This document shows, piece by piece, positions 15,520 to 24,447 of a DNA stretch of 64,000 nucleotides. Position 1 is the stretch's first letter. Each line of letters begins with the position of its first letter. Origin of the DNA: Flammeovirgaceae bacterium. Its GTDB lineage: Bacteria > Bacteroidota > Bacteroidia > Cytophagales > Cyclobacteriaceae. The translations under genes and the position numbers were made by a program. Below the pieces are notes generated by a model. That model saw nothing but the letters and a program-made list of their open reading frames with translations. It had not been told where the DNA came from and made no database searches. The stretch covers positions 1-64,000 of the forward strand of contig JAJTGY010000036.1 in the NCBI GenBank assembly GCA_021298015.1, read 5' to 3'.

Positions 15520-16731
15520 TTAGATTTTTTTCTTCAATCCGTATTTCTTGAGAATGCCGGTGGCCATGCTTTGGAGATGAACTTCATCCGCTCCATCCCA
15601 AATGCGCGCGCCCCGCTCGTGTTGATAGAGTGTGGCGAGCAACGTCAGGTCGGAAAGGCCGGCCGCCCCGTAAGTTTGAATGGCCCGATCGAGAATACCC
15701 AACATAATGTTGGCCACGTAATACTTGATTCCCGAAATATCATCGCGCGTGGCGGCTGCGCCCTGTTCATCAATCTTTTGTGCGGTGCGCAGCACCAGCA
15801 AGCGAGCCGCATCAATCTCAACCCGGCTTTGGGTGATGAACGATTGAATGTACTGCTTATGTCCAAGATACACTCCGTCTTCAATTTCGCGCGACACCGC
15901 CCGCTGACACATTAAGTCAAATGCCTTTTCTGCGATGCCGATCCAGCGCATGCAATGGTGAATGCGTCCGGGGCCGAGCCGCTCTTGTGCCAGCTTAAAG
16001 CCTTCGCCTTCGCCACCGATGCGGTTGGTTTGTGGCACGCGGCAATTTTCAAAACGGACTTCTGCGTGACTGGCCCAGCCTCCACCGGCTTCACCAAACA
16101 CCGGAATGTTACGGACGATGGAGTACCCCGGTGTGCCGGTGGGCACAATAATCATACTGGCGCGTTGATGCGGAGCGGCTTCCGGGTTCGTGACGGCCAT
16201 CACAATGGTGAAAGCTGATCCTTCGGCACCAGTGGTAAACCATTTATGCCCGTTGATGATGTAGTCATCTCCTTCGCGCTGCGCAGTAGTGGCCAGCCGG
16301 GTAGGGTTGCTGCCGGCCATTTCCGGCTCGGTCATGGCGAAGCAACTGCGCACTTTGCCTTTGCAAAGAGGCAACAAGTAGTTTACCCGTTGCCCGGCTG
16401 AAGCAAACTTCGAGAGTAACTCGATGTTGCCGATATCCGGGGCCTGGCAATTGAACGTGTAATGCCCGTAAAACGGAGTCCGCGCCAATGCTTCACTGAT
16501 TTGACCAAACTCGCAAAGCGTAAGGCCAAGGCCACCTTCCTCTTTTGGCAGATGTAATCCCCACAAGCCGGAGGTTTTCACTTTTTCCCGCTTCTCGTCC
16601 AGCAGCCGGAATGTTTCCGGCCACGGGCGGTGATGATGATCCTTTTCCAACGGAAGCAACTCCGCCTCAACAAAGGCGCGGACGCGTGGCAGGAGGTCGG
16701 CAAGCCGTGGGGTTCCAAATAACTCTTCCAT
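15520..16731 (-). CDS. Acyl-CoA dehydrogenase (LvaC/ACAD11-like)
   Basis: A 403-aa flavoenzyme that oxidises or rearranges acyl-CoA thioesters. The FAD/substrate signatures are CFAMTEPEMAGSNPT and GHKWFTTGA in the N-terminal half, LGPGRIHHCMRWIG in the middle, and QTYGAAGLSDLTLL with RIWDGADEVHLQ near the C-terminus. The last motif is typical of the ACAD10/11 branch rather than short-chain enzymes. It is 4 nt from the SDR upstream, in the same operon as the phosphotransferase with which this branch usually works. Confidence 0.9.
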   Translation of the reverse strand: MEELFGTPRLADLLPRVRAFVEAELLPLEKDHHHRPWPETFRLLDEKREKVKTSGLWGLHLPKEEGGLGLTLCEFGQISEALARTPFYGHYTFNCQAPDIGNIELLSKFASAGQRVNYLLPLCKGKVRSCFAMTEPEMAGSNPTRLATTAQREGDDYIINGHKWFTTGAEGSAFTIVMAVTNPEAAPHQRASMIIVPTGTPGYSIVRNIPVFGEAGGGWASHAEVRFENCRVPQTNRIGGEGEGFKLAQERLGPGRIHHCMRWIGIAEKAFDLMCQRAVSREIEDGVYLGHKQYIQSFITQSRVEIDAARLLVLRTAQKIDEQGAAATRDDISGIKYYVANIMLGILDRAIQTYGAAGLSDLTLLATLYQHERGARIWDGADEVHLQSMATGILKKYGLKKKI

Positions 16732-16734
16732 CGA

Positions 16735-17499
16735 TCAGATCGTTATGCCGCCATCGGCTGTGAAAATGGTTCCCGTACAGTAGGCCGAAGCCGGGGAGGC
16801 CAGAAAAAGAATTAGCGCAGCCATTTCTTCTGAAGTGCCCATGCGGGGCAGGGCCATGTGCCGCAAGAAGCTGTTCAGCATCTTTTCGTTTTGCCACAGC
16901 GCTTCCGAAAACTTGGTTTTGATCAGTCCCGGTGCCACGGCATTAACGCGAATGCCATCAACACCCCATTCTTTCGCCAGCACTTTGGTGAGCATATTCA
17001 ACGCGGCTTTGGATACCGAGTAAATGCCGAGCCCCGGATCGGGCGTATCGCCCGCCACCGAGCTGATGTTGACAATTGAACCACCGCCACACGCCTTCAT
17101 ATGCGGATAGGCCAACCGGGCCAATTCAAATGGTGACTTCACGTTCACACTCATGATTTTATCGAACGCCCAGCCTTCGGTTTGAACGACCGGGCCGTAG
17201 ACCGGATTGGTGGCCGCATTATTCACCAAAATGTCCAGTCCGCCTGCCCGCTTCACCACCTCAGCGACCAGTTCCGTGCAAAAAGCCGTGTCGCCCACGT
17301 TGCCGGCAATGAAATCACACGCTCCACCCGCTTGCGCGATGGCTTCGGCCACGGGCTTTAGCTCCTCTGCTTTGCGCGAATTGATCACTACATGGGCGCC
17401 TTGCCGGGCCAACATTCGGGCGGCTGCTTCGCCAATGCCTTTACTGGCGCCCGTAATCAGGGCCACTTTGCCGTTTAACTGAAATACAGAACTATCCAT
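16735..17499 (-). CDS. FabG-like short-chain dehydrogenase
   Basis: A 254-aa classical SDR: TGASKGIG cofactor motif (about 17-24), NNAATNP, SSVAGDTPDPG with the catalytic Ser, YSVSK (YxxxK), and the C-terminal ADGGITI. Close in layout to 3-oxoacyl-ACP/CoA reductases and to mammalian DHRS4-type enzymes. It lies 2 nt from the thioesterase gene and 3 nt from the acyl-CoA dehydrogenase gene, so it belongs to the same transcript and probably oxidises a hydroxyacyl intermediate. Confidence 0.9.
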   Translation of the reverse strand: MDSSVFQLNGKVALITGASKGIGEAAARMLARQGAHVVINSRKAEELKPVAEAIAQAGGACDFIAGNVGDTAFCTELVAEVVKRAGGLDILVNNAATNPVYGPVVQTEGWAFDKIMSVNVKSPFELARLAYPHMKACGGGSIVNISSVAGDTPDPGLGIYSVSKAALNMLTKVLAKEWGVDGIRVNAVAPGLIKTKFSEALWQNEKMLNSFLRHMALPRMGTSEEMAALILFLASPASAYCTGTIFTADGGITI

Positions 17500-17501
17500 A
17501 T

Positions 17502-17897
17502 CTATTGAAGTAAATTAACCATGTCTTCGGGCACGCGCCTCGGTTTGAACGTTTGGGCATCCAGCATGACCCATATCGTTTTGGCTTTGACCATTTCCTT
17601 TTTGGTCTGCGCATGGCGAATGACGATGAATCGTTCGAATCGTGCACCTTGCGCCTGACCCACCCAGGTACCCACTTCAATGGGATCGCCCAGAAAAGCC
17701 GGAGCGAGGTAGTCGATTTCGTGGCGCGAGGCTACCCACACCACTTCGTTGATGCGATGCTGGCCCACCTGCTGCCAGTGGCTTTTGGCTACATCCTGGA
17801 TCCATTGAAGATAGACCACATTGTTAACATGGTTGAGTTCATCAATGTCGGCCGGCACCACGGTGCGCGTCATCGCAAATCGGAACGGATGAGACAT
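17502..17897 (-). CDS. 4HBT-family acyl-CoA thioesterase
   Basis: A 131-aa hot-dog-fold thioesterase. The strand-helix start RTVVPADIDELNHVNNVVYLQWI contains the catalytic Asp of the 4HBT family (split here for length: DIDELNHVNN), and SRHEIDYLAPAFLGDPIEV is the second conserved part. I start at ATG 17897 (MSHPFRFAMT) because a -7-like box TATCTTGG lies directly before it; a frame opening 12 codons earlier would include that box. First gene of the operon running to 12548, divergent from the ABC-F gene. It would release free acids from acyl-CoA. Confidence 0.8.
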   Translation of the reverse strand: MSHPFRFAMTRTVVPADIDELNHVNNVVYLQWIQDVAKSHWQQVGQHRINEVVWVASRHEIDYLAPAFLGDPIEVGTWVGQAQGARFERFIVIRHAQTKKEMVKAKTIWVMLDAQTFKPRRVPEDMVNLLQ

Positions 17898-17943
17898 GGC
17901 TCCAAGATAGGTAATAATGCTGTAGTCATTCACCGCCAGTGAT

Positions 17944-17951
17944 TACCTTTG
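17944..17951 (+). promoter_or_regulatory. -7 box TACCTTTG before ABC-F gene
   Basis: Exact TAnnTTTG match 15 nt before the ATG at 17967, in the 69-bp gap between divergent genes. The -33 element is not obvious. Confidence 0.4.
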
Positions 17952-17966
17952 CGCCTCATTTTTTTT

Positions 17967-19829
17967 ATGAACTATCTTTCAGCCGAAGGGCTTTCCAAAT
18001 CCTATCACGACAAATGGCTCTTTCGCAATCTCTCGGTGGGCATTTCGCAGGGGGAAAAGTATGCTTTGGTGGGCAACAATGGAGTGGGTAAAAGTACACT
18101 GCTCAAGATTCTTACGGGCGAAATCCAGCCGGATGGCGGCACCGTGGTGGTGCGCGAGGGTATCCGACTTGGCTACCTGACCCAACAACCGACCGTTGAC
18201 GATAACGTCCAGGTAAAGGATGTGCTTTTTCATGAGTCAAACGAAGTGGCTCGTGCGGTGAAAGAATATGAAGACTGCCTCCACCATCCGGATGTGGCGC
18301 CCGAGCGCATGCAGGCCGCGCTGGAAAAGATGGAAGAGTTCAGCGCCTGGGACTATGACGCCAAAGTTCAGGAAGTAACCGGTCGGCTTGGCGTGCCGGA
18401 CATGGACAAAAAATTTGGCGAACTCTCGGGCGGCCAGAAGAAGCGGATCTTTCTCGCGCAGTTGTTGCTGGCCGAACCCGACCTCATCATCATGGACGAG
18501 CCAACCAATCACCTGGACTTATCCGCCATTGAATGGTTGGAAAACTACCTCAGTGGCGTGAACATGACGGTGATTATGGTTACCCATGATCGTTACTTTC
18601 TCGATGCTGTGGCTACGGAGATTCTCGAAATCGACCGAGGCCAATTGTTCCGGTACCACGGCAACTATGCCTATTTCCTCGAAAAGAAATCCGAGCGCGA
18701 GGAGATGTTAAAGTCTGAGGTGGAGAAAGCGCGTAACCTGATGCGCAAAGAGCTGGAGTGGATGAGACGGCAACCGAAAGCGCGGGGCACGAAAGCGAAG
18801 TACCGCGTGGACGCGTTTTATGAATTGCAGCAGAAGGCGTCCACCGATCTGCGAAAGGAGCGGCTGGAACTCGATATCCAGGAGGCTCGCCAGGGCGGGA
18901 AAATTCTGGAGGTTCATGATATACGCAAATCCTGGGGGAACCAGGTTGTCATTGAGAATTTCTCCTACACCTTCAAGAAGTTCGATCGCATTGGCGTGGT
19001 AGGGCAAAACGGTGTCGGTAAGTCTACCTTTCTGGATATCCTCACCGGGCGTCTGAAACCCGATGGGGGCGAAGTTGTTCCGGGTGTAACCACGCGCTTT
19101 GGTTATTTCACGCAGGAGGCGGTGAGCCTGAATCCCAACCACCGGGTTATTGAAGAAGTAAAAGAGATTGCTGAATTCATTACCCTGAGTGATGGCAGCC
19201 AGATTTCGGCCAGCAAGTTCCTCGACAACTTTTTGTTTCCGCCCGAAAAGCAATACACGTTCGTGGAAAAGCTCAGTGGGGGAGAGAAAAAACGTCTGCA
19301 GTTACTCAAGCTGCTGGTGACCAATCCGAACTTTCTGGTGTTGGATGAACCCACGAATGATTTTGACATTGATACGCTCAATGTGTTGGAAGATTTCCTA
19401 GAGAAATTCACGGGGTGCCTATTGCTGGTTTCGCACGACCGGTATTTTATGGACCACCTGGTCGATCAGTTGTTTGTGTTCGAGGGCAACGGACAAATCC
19501 GGAAATTCAACGGCAACTATACCGATTACCGCGCGTGGGTTGATGATCAGAAGGCGGCTGTGGAAGAAAAGCCGGTGGCACAACCAAAGGTGGAGAAGGT
19601 GGAGTCTGCTTATTCTTCCAAACTTTCCTACAAGGAGCGGCAGGAGTTGGATGCGTTGGTAGCCGAGATTGAGAAGCTTGAGCTTGAAAAAGGAGAGGAG
19701 ACAGCCCGGCTTTCGGGAGGTTCTACCGATCATGCCGAACTTCAGGAACGTGCCGAGCGCATTGCCCAAATCGACCGGCTGCTGGAGACCAAGACCGCCC
19801 GCTGGATGGCGTTGGCGGAGCGGGCCTGA
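17967..19829 (+). CDS. ABC-F family ATPase
   Basis: A 620-aa soluble protein with two ABC domains and no membrane segment. Walker A motifs are GNNGVGKSTLLK and GQNGVGKSTFLD; signatures are LSGGQKKR and LSGGEKKR; Walker B is LIIMDEPTNHLD and FLVLDEPTNDFD. A Lys/Arg/Glu-rich linker between the domains (about 235-300) and a coiled-coil C-terminus (about 540-620) fit the Uup-like ABC-F branch, which acts on ribosomes or branched nucleic acids. I start at the second ATG (MNYLSAEGL); the first, at 17949, falls on the -7 box. Confidence 0.9.
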   Translation: MNYLSAEGLSKSYHDKWLFRNLSVGISQGEKYALVGNNGVGKSTLLKILTGEIQPDGGTVVVREGIRLGYLTQQPTVDDNVQVKDVLFHESNEVARAVKEYEDCLHHPDVAPERMQAALEKMEEFSAWDYDAKVQEVTGRLGVPDMDKKFGELSGGQKKRIFLAQLLLAEPDLIIMDEPTNHLDLSAIEWLENYLSGVNMTVIMVTHDRYFLDAVATEILEIDRGQLFRYHGNYAYFLEKKSEREEMLKSEVEKARNLMRKELEWMRRQPKARGTKAKYRVDAFYELQQKASTDLRKERLELDIQEARQGGKILEVHDIRKSWGNQVVIENFSYTFKKFDRIGVVGQNGVGKSTFLDILTGRLKPDGGEVVPGVTTRFGYFTQEAVSLNPNHRVIEEVKEIAEFITLSDGSQISASKFLDNFLFPPEKQYTFVEKLSGGEKKRLQLLKLLVTNPNFLVLDEPTNDFDIDTLNVLEDFLEKFTGCLLLVSHDRYFMDHLVDQLFVFEGNGQIRKFNGNYTDYRAWVDDQKAAVEEKPVAQPKVEKVESAYSSKLSYKERQELDALVAEIEKLELEKGEETARLSGGSTDHAELQERAERIAQIDRLLETKTARWMALAERA

Positions 19830-19832
19830 TGA

Positions 19833-20813
19833 TCAGGGCTTCTGACCCGCCTTTTCTTTTTTCTCTTTGTCTTTGAAGTATCCGCGGAACAGCATGTGGC
19901 TGCGCATGGCCTCCATGTTTTCATTTAGCTTCACACTGCTCTGATTCAGATTGCGAAGAGTTTCCTGAAAATCCGTCCTCATGGTGGTGTCGCGCAGGAG
20001 GGCATTAAGCAAACCCGGATCGTGATTGAGCCGGCTGACAAATTCTTGAAGGCTGTCTGAAGCGAGCGTGATCCTCGCAGACGTTTTATCCAAATTCGCC
20101 AGCGTGGTTTTGACATGCACAGCTGTGGTCGTGTCCGTCAGCAGCCAGCCAATTACACCCTTTCCTTTCTCCACTTGTTCCACAATTCCATTCGCCTCGG
20201 CCAGCAGCTGGTTGGTTTGGTCCATGGCCTGTCGTAAACTACGAATGGACCGTGTGAGATCCTGGCGCATCGTGCTGTCATACAGCAGGTACGTGAGCGT
20301 GCCATGCCCGTGTTTGATTTGCTGCGTCACTTCCAGCAGGTTGGAGGTCAGCATGGCGGCATTTTCGTTGGTCATGTTGAGCGTCTTCAAAATATCATCG
20401 GTTTTGATGCGGCTAAATGAGCGCAGGCGGTCTTTGTTTTCAACCGGGGGGACCGTGGCCGAGCCAGGACTGATGTTGATCAGCATGTTGCCCATCAGAC
20501 CATCGGAACCAATGGAGGCAACCGCGTCTTTCTTGATGAACGGCCGCACACTTTCCCGAACGCGCATCATCACCTCAATGACCGAGTCACTTTTAATTTC
20601 CACCGACAGAACCGTTCCTACGTTAATGCCGGAGAAGCGAACGTTATTGCCCGGCTGTAATCCATTGACGTTGTTGAATACTACAGATATGACGAACGTT
20701 TGCCGGAACATATCCTGCTTCTGGCCGATGAGATAGGCCGTCATCGTAAAGATGAGGGCTCCCAGAATCACCAGGAAGCCGAGGCGGGCCGTACGTTGGG
20801 TTGACTTTTCCAT
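19833..20813 (-). CDS. mlaD: MlaD/MCE-domain substrate-binding protein
   Basis: A 326-aa protein with one N-terminal membrane helix (LGFLVILGALIFTMTAYLI, about 11-29) and an MCE domain (FVISVVFNNVNGLQPGNNVRF through SDGLMGNMLINI, about 40-120). The rest is a long helical segment, likely a coiled coil, built from repeats such as LLYDSTMRQDLTRSIRSL and LLRDTTMRTDFQETLRNL. It binds lipid between the inner and outer membrane in Mla-type phospholipid transport. Last gene of the mlaE-mlaF-mlaD operon. The stop lies 4 nt beyond the stop of the convergent ABC-F gene. Confidence 0.85.
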   Translation of the reverse strand: MEKSTQRTARLGFLVILGALIFTMTAYLIGQKQDMFRQTFVISVVFNNVNGLQPGNNVRFSGINVGTVLSVEIKSDSVIEVMMRVRESVRPFIKKDAVASIGSDGLMGNMLINISPGSATVPPVENKDRLRSFSRIKTDDILKTLNMTNENAAMLTSNLLEVTQQIKHGHGTLTYLLYDSTMRQDLTRSIRSLRQAMDQTNQLLAEANGIVEQVEKGKGVIGWLLTDTTTAVHVKTTLANLDKTSARITLASDSLQEFVSRLNHDPGLLNALLRDTTMRTDFQETLRNLNQSSVKLNENMEAMRSHMLFRGYFKDKEKKEKAGQKP

Positions 20814-20830
20814 ATATCAGATCATTTGTG

Positions 20831-21580
20831 CTACGTGAAGAATGAATGAACGACCGGATCGGTCATGCGCTCAACTTCCTCGTATTTACCTTCAGCATAA
20901 TTATTTCCATCTGCGAGAATGACCAGCCGGTTACCCGTGATGCGGGCGCAGGCCAGGTCGTGCGTGATGACCACCGAAGCCGCCTGGTATTGCTTTTGAA
21001 TGTCCACGATCAGCCGGCTGATCTCGCGTGCGGTGATGGGGTCCAGCCCGCTGGTGGGCTCATCGTACAAAATCAACTTGGGGCGCATAATGATCGTGCG
21101 CGCCAACGCAATCCGCTTCTTCATTCCACCGCTCAGCTCGGAGGGCAGCAGGTCAATGGCATTCAACAGCCCCACATTTTCCAGCGCTTCTTTCACGAGA
21201 TCCTCGGTTCGGTATCCTTTTATCTTTTCCAGATGCCTGCGCAACGGAAATTCAAGATTTTCCCTCACCGTCATCGAGTCGTACAGGGCGCTGCCCTGAA
21301 ATTGAAAGCCGACATCTGCGCGCAATGCATCCAGTTCCCGTACGGAAAGTTTCGGCACATCTTTACCGAGCACTATCAATTGGCCTTCGTCTATCGGTTC
21401 CAACCCGATAATGCATTTGATTAATACCGATTTGCCCGACCCGGACTTACCCATGACCGCCACATTTTCACCGGCCGCCACATCGAGGTGAAATCCCCGT
21501 AAAACGTGGTTGCTTCCGAACGACTTATGCAGGTTGCGGATGGAGACAACGGACGGATATGTTTGCGCGTCAGAGCTCAT
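20831..21580 (-). CDS. mlaF: MlaF-type ABC transporter ATPase
   Basis: A 249-aa ATPase: Walker A GKSGSGKSVLIK, Q-loop FQFQGSALYDSMTVREN, signature LSGGMKKRIALAR, Walker B LILYDEPTSGLDP and switch His in VITHDLACA. The SGGM-KR signature with FQ.GALFD-like Q-loop is characteristic of the MlaF group. I start at ATG 21580, which overlaps the 3' end of mlaE by 11 nt; an upstream start would add a stretch read out of frame through mlaE. Drives phospholipid transport with MlaE and MlaD. Confidence 0.9.
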   Translation of the reverse strand: MSSDAQTYPSVVSIRNLHKSFGSNHVLRGFHLDVAAGENVAVMGKSGSGKSVLIKCIIGLEPIDEGQLIVLGKDVPKLSVRELDALRADVGFQFQGSALYDSMTVRENLEFPLRRHLEKIKGYRTEDLVKEALENVGLLNAIDLLPSELSGGMKKRIALARTIIMRPKLILYDEPTSGLDPITAREISRLIVDIQKQYQAASVVITHDLACARITGNRLVILADGNNYAEGKYEEVERMTDPVVHSFFT

Positions 21581-22334
21581 AAAAAATGTCGGTAACCAGC
21601 ACCGCAATAAAGTCAAGAACAAAGACTAGGAGCGAGGCAATGACGACTGCTTCGTTGGCCGTGCGACCCACGCCCTCTGTGCCGCGTGACGAGGTATAAC
21701 CTTTGTAACATCCGATGATGCCGATGGCGAATCCGAAAAAGAACGACTTGATGATCGAGGGGAGGAGATCCCCGAATTGCAGAAACTCCAACACTTTGGA
21801 AAAATAGAGCGTAAATGAAACGCCACCCTTGAGGTTCTCTACAATGGCTGAGCCGCCCAGGGAAATCAGATCAGACATAATCACCAACACGGGTATCATA
21901 ATGGTGGTGGCCGTTACGCGGGTAATCACCAGGTACTTGAACGGATTGGTGCCCGATACTTCCATTGAGTCAATTTGCTCGGTTACTTTCATCGAGGCCA
22001 GTTCGGCACCAATCCCTGAGCCCACTTTGCCCGCACAAATAAGGGCGGTAAGCACGGGGCCGATTTCCCGCACAATGGCAATGCCGACCATGGCTGGCAT
22101 CCAGCTTTGCGCACCAAATTCAATAAGGGTAGGACGGGTTTGCAGCGTGAGCACTATGCCCATGATAAACCCGGTGGTACCCACCAGCGCCATCGACTTA
22201 TTGCCAATGAGGAAGCATTGTTTGAGCAATTCCTGAAATTCATAAGGCGGAAACCACACCTCGCGCCAGTAGCGCGCGGCAAACCGGCTGATCTGCCCGG
22301 TGGTGAAAAAAAACTGTCGGAGTAAATGAAGCAC
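21570..22334 (-). CDS. mlaE: MlaE-type phospholipid ABC permease
   Basis: A permease of about 254 aa with five to six hydrophobic segments and the family core MPAMVGIAIVREIGPVLTAL, KVGSGIGAELASMKVTEQID and MEVSGTNPFKYLV. The exact start is uncertain: GTG at 22334 and TTG at 22340 fit family length, while a frame opening at 22445 adds a Cys/Pro-rich sequence unlike the family and overlaps a TTACCTTACTG promoter-like word. First gene of the mla operon, divergent from the stress protein gene. Confidence 0.8.
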   Translation of the reverse strand: MLHLLRQFFFTTGQISRFAARYWREVWFPPYEFQELLKQCFLIGNKSMALVGTTGFIMGIVLTLQTRPTLIEFGAQSWMPAMVGIAIVREIGPVLTALICAGKVGSGIGAELASMKVTEQIDSMEVSGTNPFKYLVITRVTATTIMIPVLVIMSDLISLGGSAIVENLKGGVSFTLYFSKVLEFLQFGDLLPSIIKSFFFGFAIGIIGCYKGYTSSRGTEGVGRTANEAVVIASLLVFVLDFIAVLVTDIFYEL

Positions 22335-22469
22335 AACCAATCGGTTTTTTGAACGGCAGTAAGGTAATGGCGGCTGCGTACCGCAACAATGACTAAAATC
22401 AGTTCTCCATCGAGCGATCATCATGCCGGGATTGCTTTCTACCAAGCACTTTGCAGTTGTTTACATGTT

Positions 22470-23288
22470 ATGAAAAAGTTTCTTGTACCAGTCGATTTCT
22501 CGGGTTCAGCCTGGTCGGGCGCGCGGTATGCCGCAGGACTGGCGAAGGCCACGGGGGCCGAGATTACGTTGCTGCATGTGCGGACTACCATTTGGCCGGA
22601 GAATGCTTTGCTGGCTGGCGATGTGGCAACGGCCGACCTGCAGGTGGAACAACAACTACACGACTGGCAGCACAAACTGCATCAGGCCACCGGCACGGAT
22701 GTTCGGACGCATCACCTGGTGACGTTAGACAGTTTGCCCGAGACGCTGGCTTCGGCTGCCCAACCTTTTGATCTGATGGTGATGGGCACCAATGGAGCCG
22801 AAAACTATTACCAGCATCTGATGGGCAGCCAGACCTACCAAGTGATTGAACAGTCGCGATGCCCCGTGTTGATCGTCCCGGATGGATTCGTCTTCCGGCC
22901 GATCGAGCGGATTACGTACGCGTTTGATCCGCGCACGAATCCCATCTTTTTGATGGAACAACTGCAACGATTGGTGGCCGACCTGCACGTGGAAATAACC
23001 GTGCTGCATATCGCACGCGAAGAGCCGAACGAAGAGACCGAGCACAAGATGGATATTCTACGACAGGCCATTGATGCGCGCCAACATCACCATCTGAAGC
23101 TGGTGTTTACGCACCGCTATGGCCGCGATGTAGGGTGGGAATTGCATCGGTACATGTCGGAGCAGGAAAACAATTTACTCGCCATGTCGTGGCACGAGCG
23201 CACCCTCATGGAGCGGATGTTTACGGATAATATTATTGAAAAAATCAGCCGGACGGCCGGGTACCCGGTTTTTGTGTTTTGGCGCTGA
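22470..23288 (+). CDS. Universal stress protein, tandem UspA domains
   Basis: A 272-aa cytoplasmic protein. The first UspA domain (1-142) has KKFLVPVDFSGSAW, ITLLHV, DLMVMGTNGA and the ATP-type G-2x-G-9x-G(S/T)-like segment near MGSQTYQVIEQSRCPVLIVP. The second (about 145-272) is more diverged (RITYAFDPRTN, ITVLHIAREE, LLAMSWHERTLMERM). I start at ATG 22470 (MKKFLVPVD), the conserved beginning. Role in general stress response by family only. Confidence 0.85.
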   Translation: MKKFLVPVDFSGSAWSGARYAAGLAKATGAEITLLHVRTTIWPENALLAGDVATADLQVEQQLHDWQHKLHQATGTDVRTHHLVTLDSLPETLASAAQPFDLMVMGTNGAENYYQHLMGSQTYQVIEQSRCPVLIVPDGFVFRPIERITYAFDPRTNPIFLMEQLQRLVADLHVEITVLHIAREEPNEETEHKMDILRQAIDARQHHHLKLVFTHRYGRDVGWELHRYMSEQENNLLAMSWHERTLMERMFTDNIIEKISRTAGYPVFVFWR

Positions 23289-23354
23289 GTGGCGCTTGGC
23301 ACCAGGCCCGGATTACGCTATTTTTACCCGAATGTTAAATCCATTTGTCCGGTG

Positions 23355-23605
23355 GTGAAGATTCGGTTGCGTGTTTTGTTGGCTTTCCTAGCTGGTTTTT
23401 TTCCGATTTCATGCAGTTCAGCCGCTGAGGAAGAAATTGTTCCCGAGGGGCTTGTTGTCAATGAATTGTATGCGGCCTCGGGAGACGACTGGATTGAATC
23501 ATACAATAGTCAGGAATCGCCACGCGATTTGTCCGGGTTCTTGATTTATGATAATATAATCCGGACACCAAATACCTGATTCCCGATGGCGTTTCGATTG
23601 AGGAA
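23355..23605 (+). pseudogene. Truncated lamin-tail domain lipoprotein
   Basis: A GTG start (23355) opens a lipoprotein signal (KIRLRVLLAFLAGFFPISC with the lipobox Cys) followed by a lamin-tail domain start: LVVNELYAASGDDWIE, then DLSGFLIYDN. Near 23553-23560 a 2-nt insertion shifts the frame; in the other frame the domain continues as NPDTKYLIPDGVSI and then stops resembling lamin-tail sequence at the junction with an IS3-family transposase fragment. The gene is thus both frameshifted and cut by mobile DNA. Confidence 0.75.
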
Positions 23606-24253
23606 GTTATTGGCAGTAGCCGTAAAGGAAGAACAAAAGTGATCAAGTTGGTACAGAAAAAATATCCGGAAATGGGGGATAGCAAAATCCGCAGAGTGTA
23701 TGAGAACGAAGGGTTTTCGTTGAGTAGAAAGCTGCGCAGGCGTATCAAAGACAATCCTGCCAACCCCATCACTATGCCATTAAAAGCCAATCAGGAATGG
23801 GCAATGGACTTCATGAGCGATGCACTGGAAAACGGGCGAAGGATTCGAACACTTAACATTGTCGATCATTTTAATCGGCAGTGCAAAGGTATTGAAGTGG
23901 GTTTCAACTTACCAACCCGAAGGGTGATTGAAATTGTGGAGCGGGCTATTGAACGGTATGGCAAACCCGTAAAAATCCGTACCGATAACGGCCCTGAGTT
24001 CCGTTCCAAAAGATTTCAATTGTGGCTGAAAGAAAACCACATCGAATGGAGCCGCATACAGAAAGGAAAGCCACAGCAGAACGCTATCATCGAACGCTTC
24101 AACAAAACCTACCGTGAAGATGTACTGGACGCTTACCTGTTTTACTCCGTTGATCAGGCCAATGAAGTAACAACCAAATGGATTGATGATTACAATCATG
24201 ACAGGCCGCATCAATCGCTCAACTATCAAACTCCGATGGCTTATGCAGCGTAA
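23606..24253 (+). pseudogene. IS3-family transposase OrfB, 5'-truncated
   Basis: About 205 codons of a DDE transposase of the IS3 group. The rve integrase core is intact with all three acidic residues: Asp in EWAMDFMSD, Asp in IRTDNGPEF and Glu in NAIIERFNKTYRED, followed by YNHDRPHQSLNYQTP. The N-terminal part of OrfB and all of OrfA are missing; the frame runs directly on from the lamin-tail gene. The element is therefore immobile on its own. Confidence 0.85.
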
Positions 24254-24420
24254 GGTTTTCTTAAGGCATAAAACTCTTGGAATGATCCAAGAAAAAGTCC
24301 TGACGCTGCCGTCAGGACTTGACCATTCCAGTCGGTTGGACTTAACCCTGGCAGGTTGCTCCTCAGCAGAGCCTGCTTCCGTTTCAGTTCAACAATACAA
24401 AATTCAAATCAGTAATCTAT
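24254..24420 (+). mobile_element. 3' flank of the IS3 remnant with strong hairpin
   Basis: Non-coding stretch between the transposase stop and the GH57 gene. AAGTCCTGACG (24295-24305) and CGTCAGGACTT (24310-24320) form a perfect 11-bp stem with a CTGC loop; no T-tract follows, so it is not a standard terminator. I could not find the matching left inverted repeat, so the right boundary of the IS is not fixed. Confidence 0.4.
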
Positions 24421-24447
24421 ATTTACAACCTGTCAAAAATCCCAGCC

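Noticed and set aside
24295-24320. Rho-independent terminator
   Set aside because: The 11-bp stem is perfect but no T-run follows; kept only as a hairpin in the IS flank.
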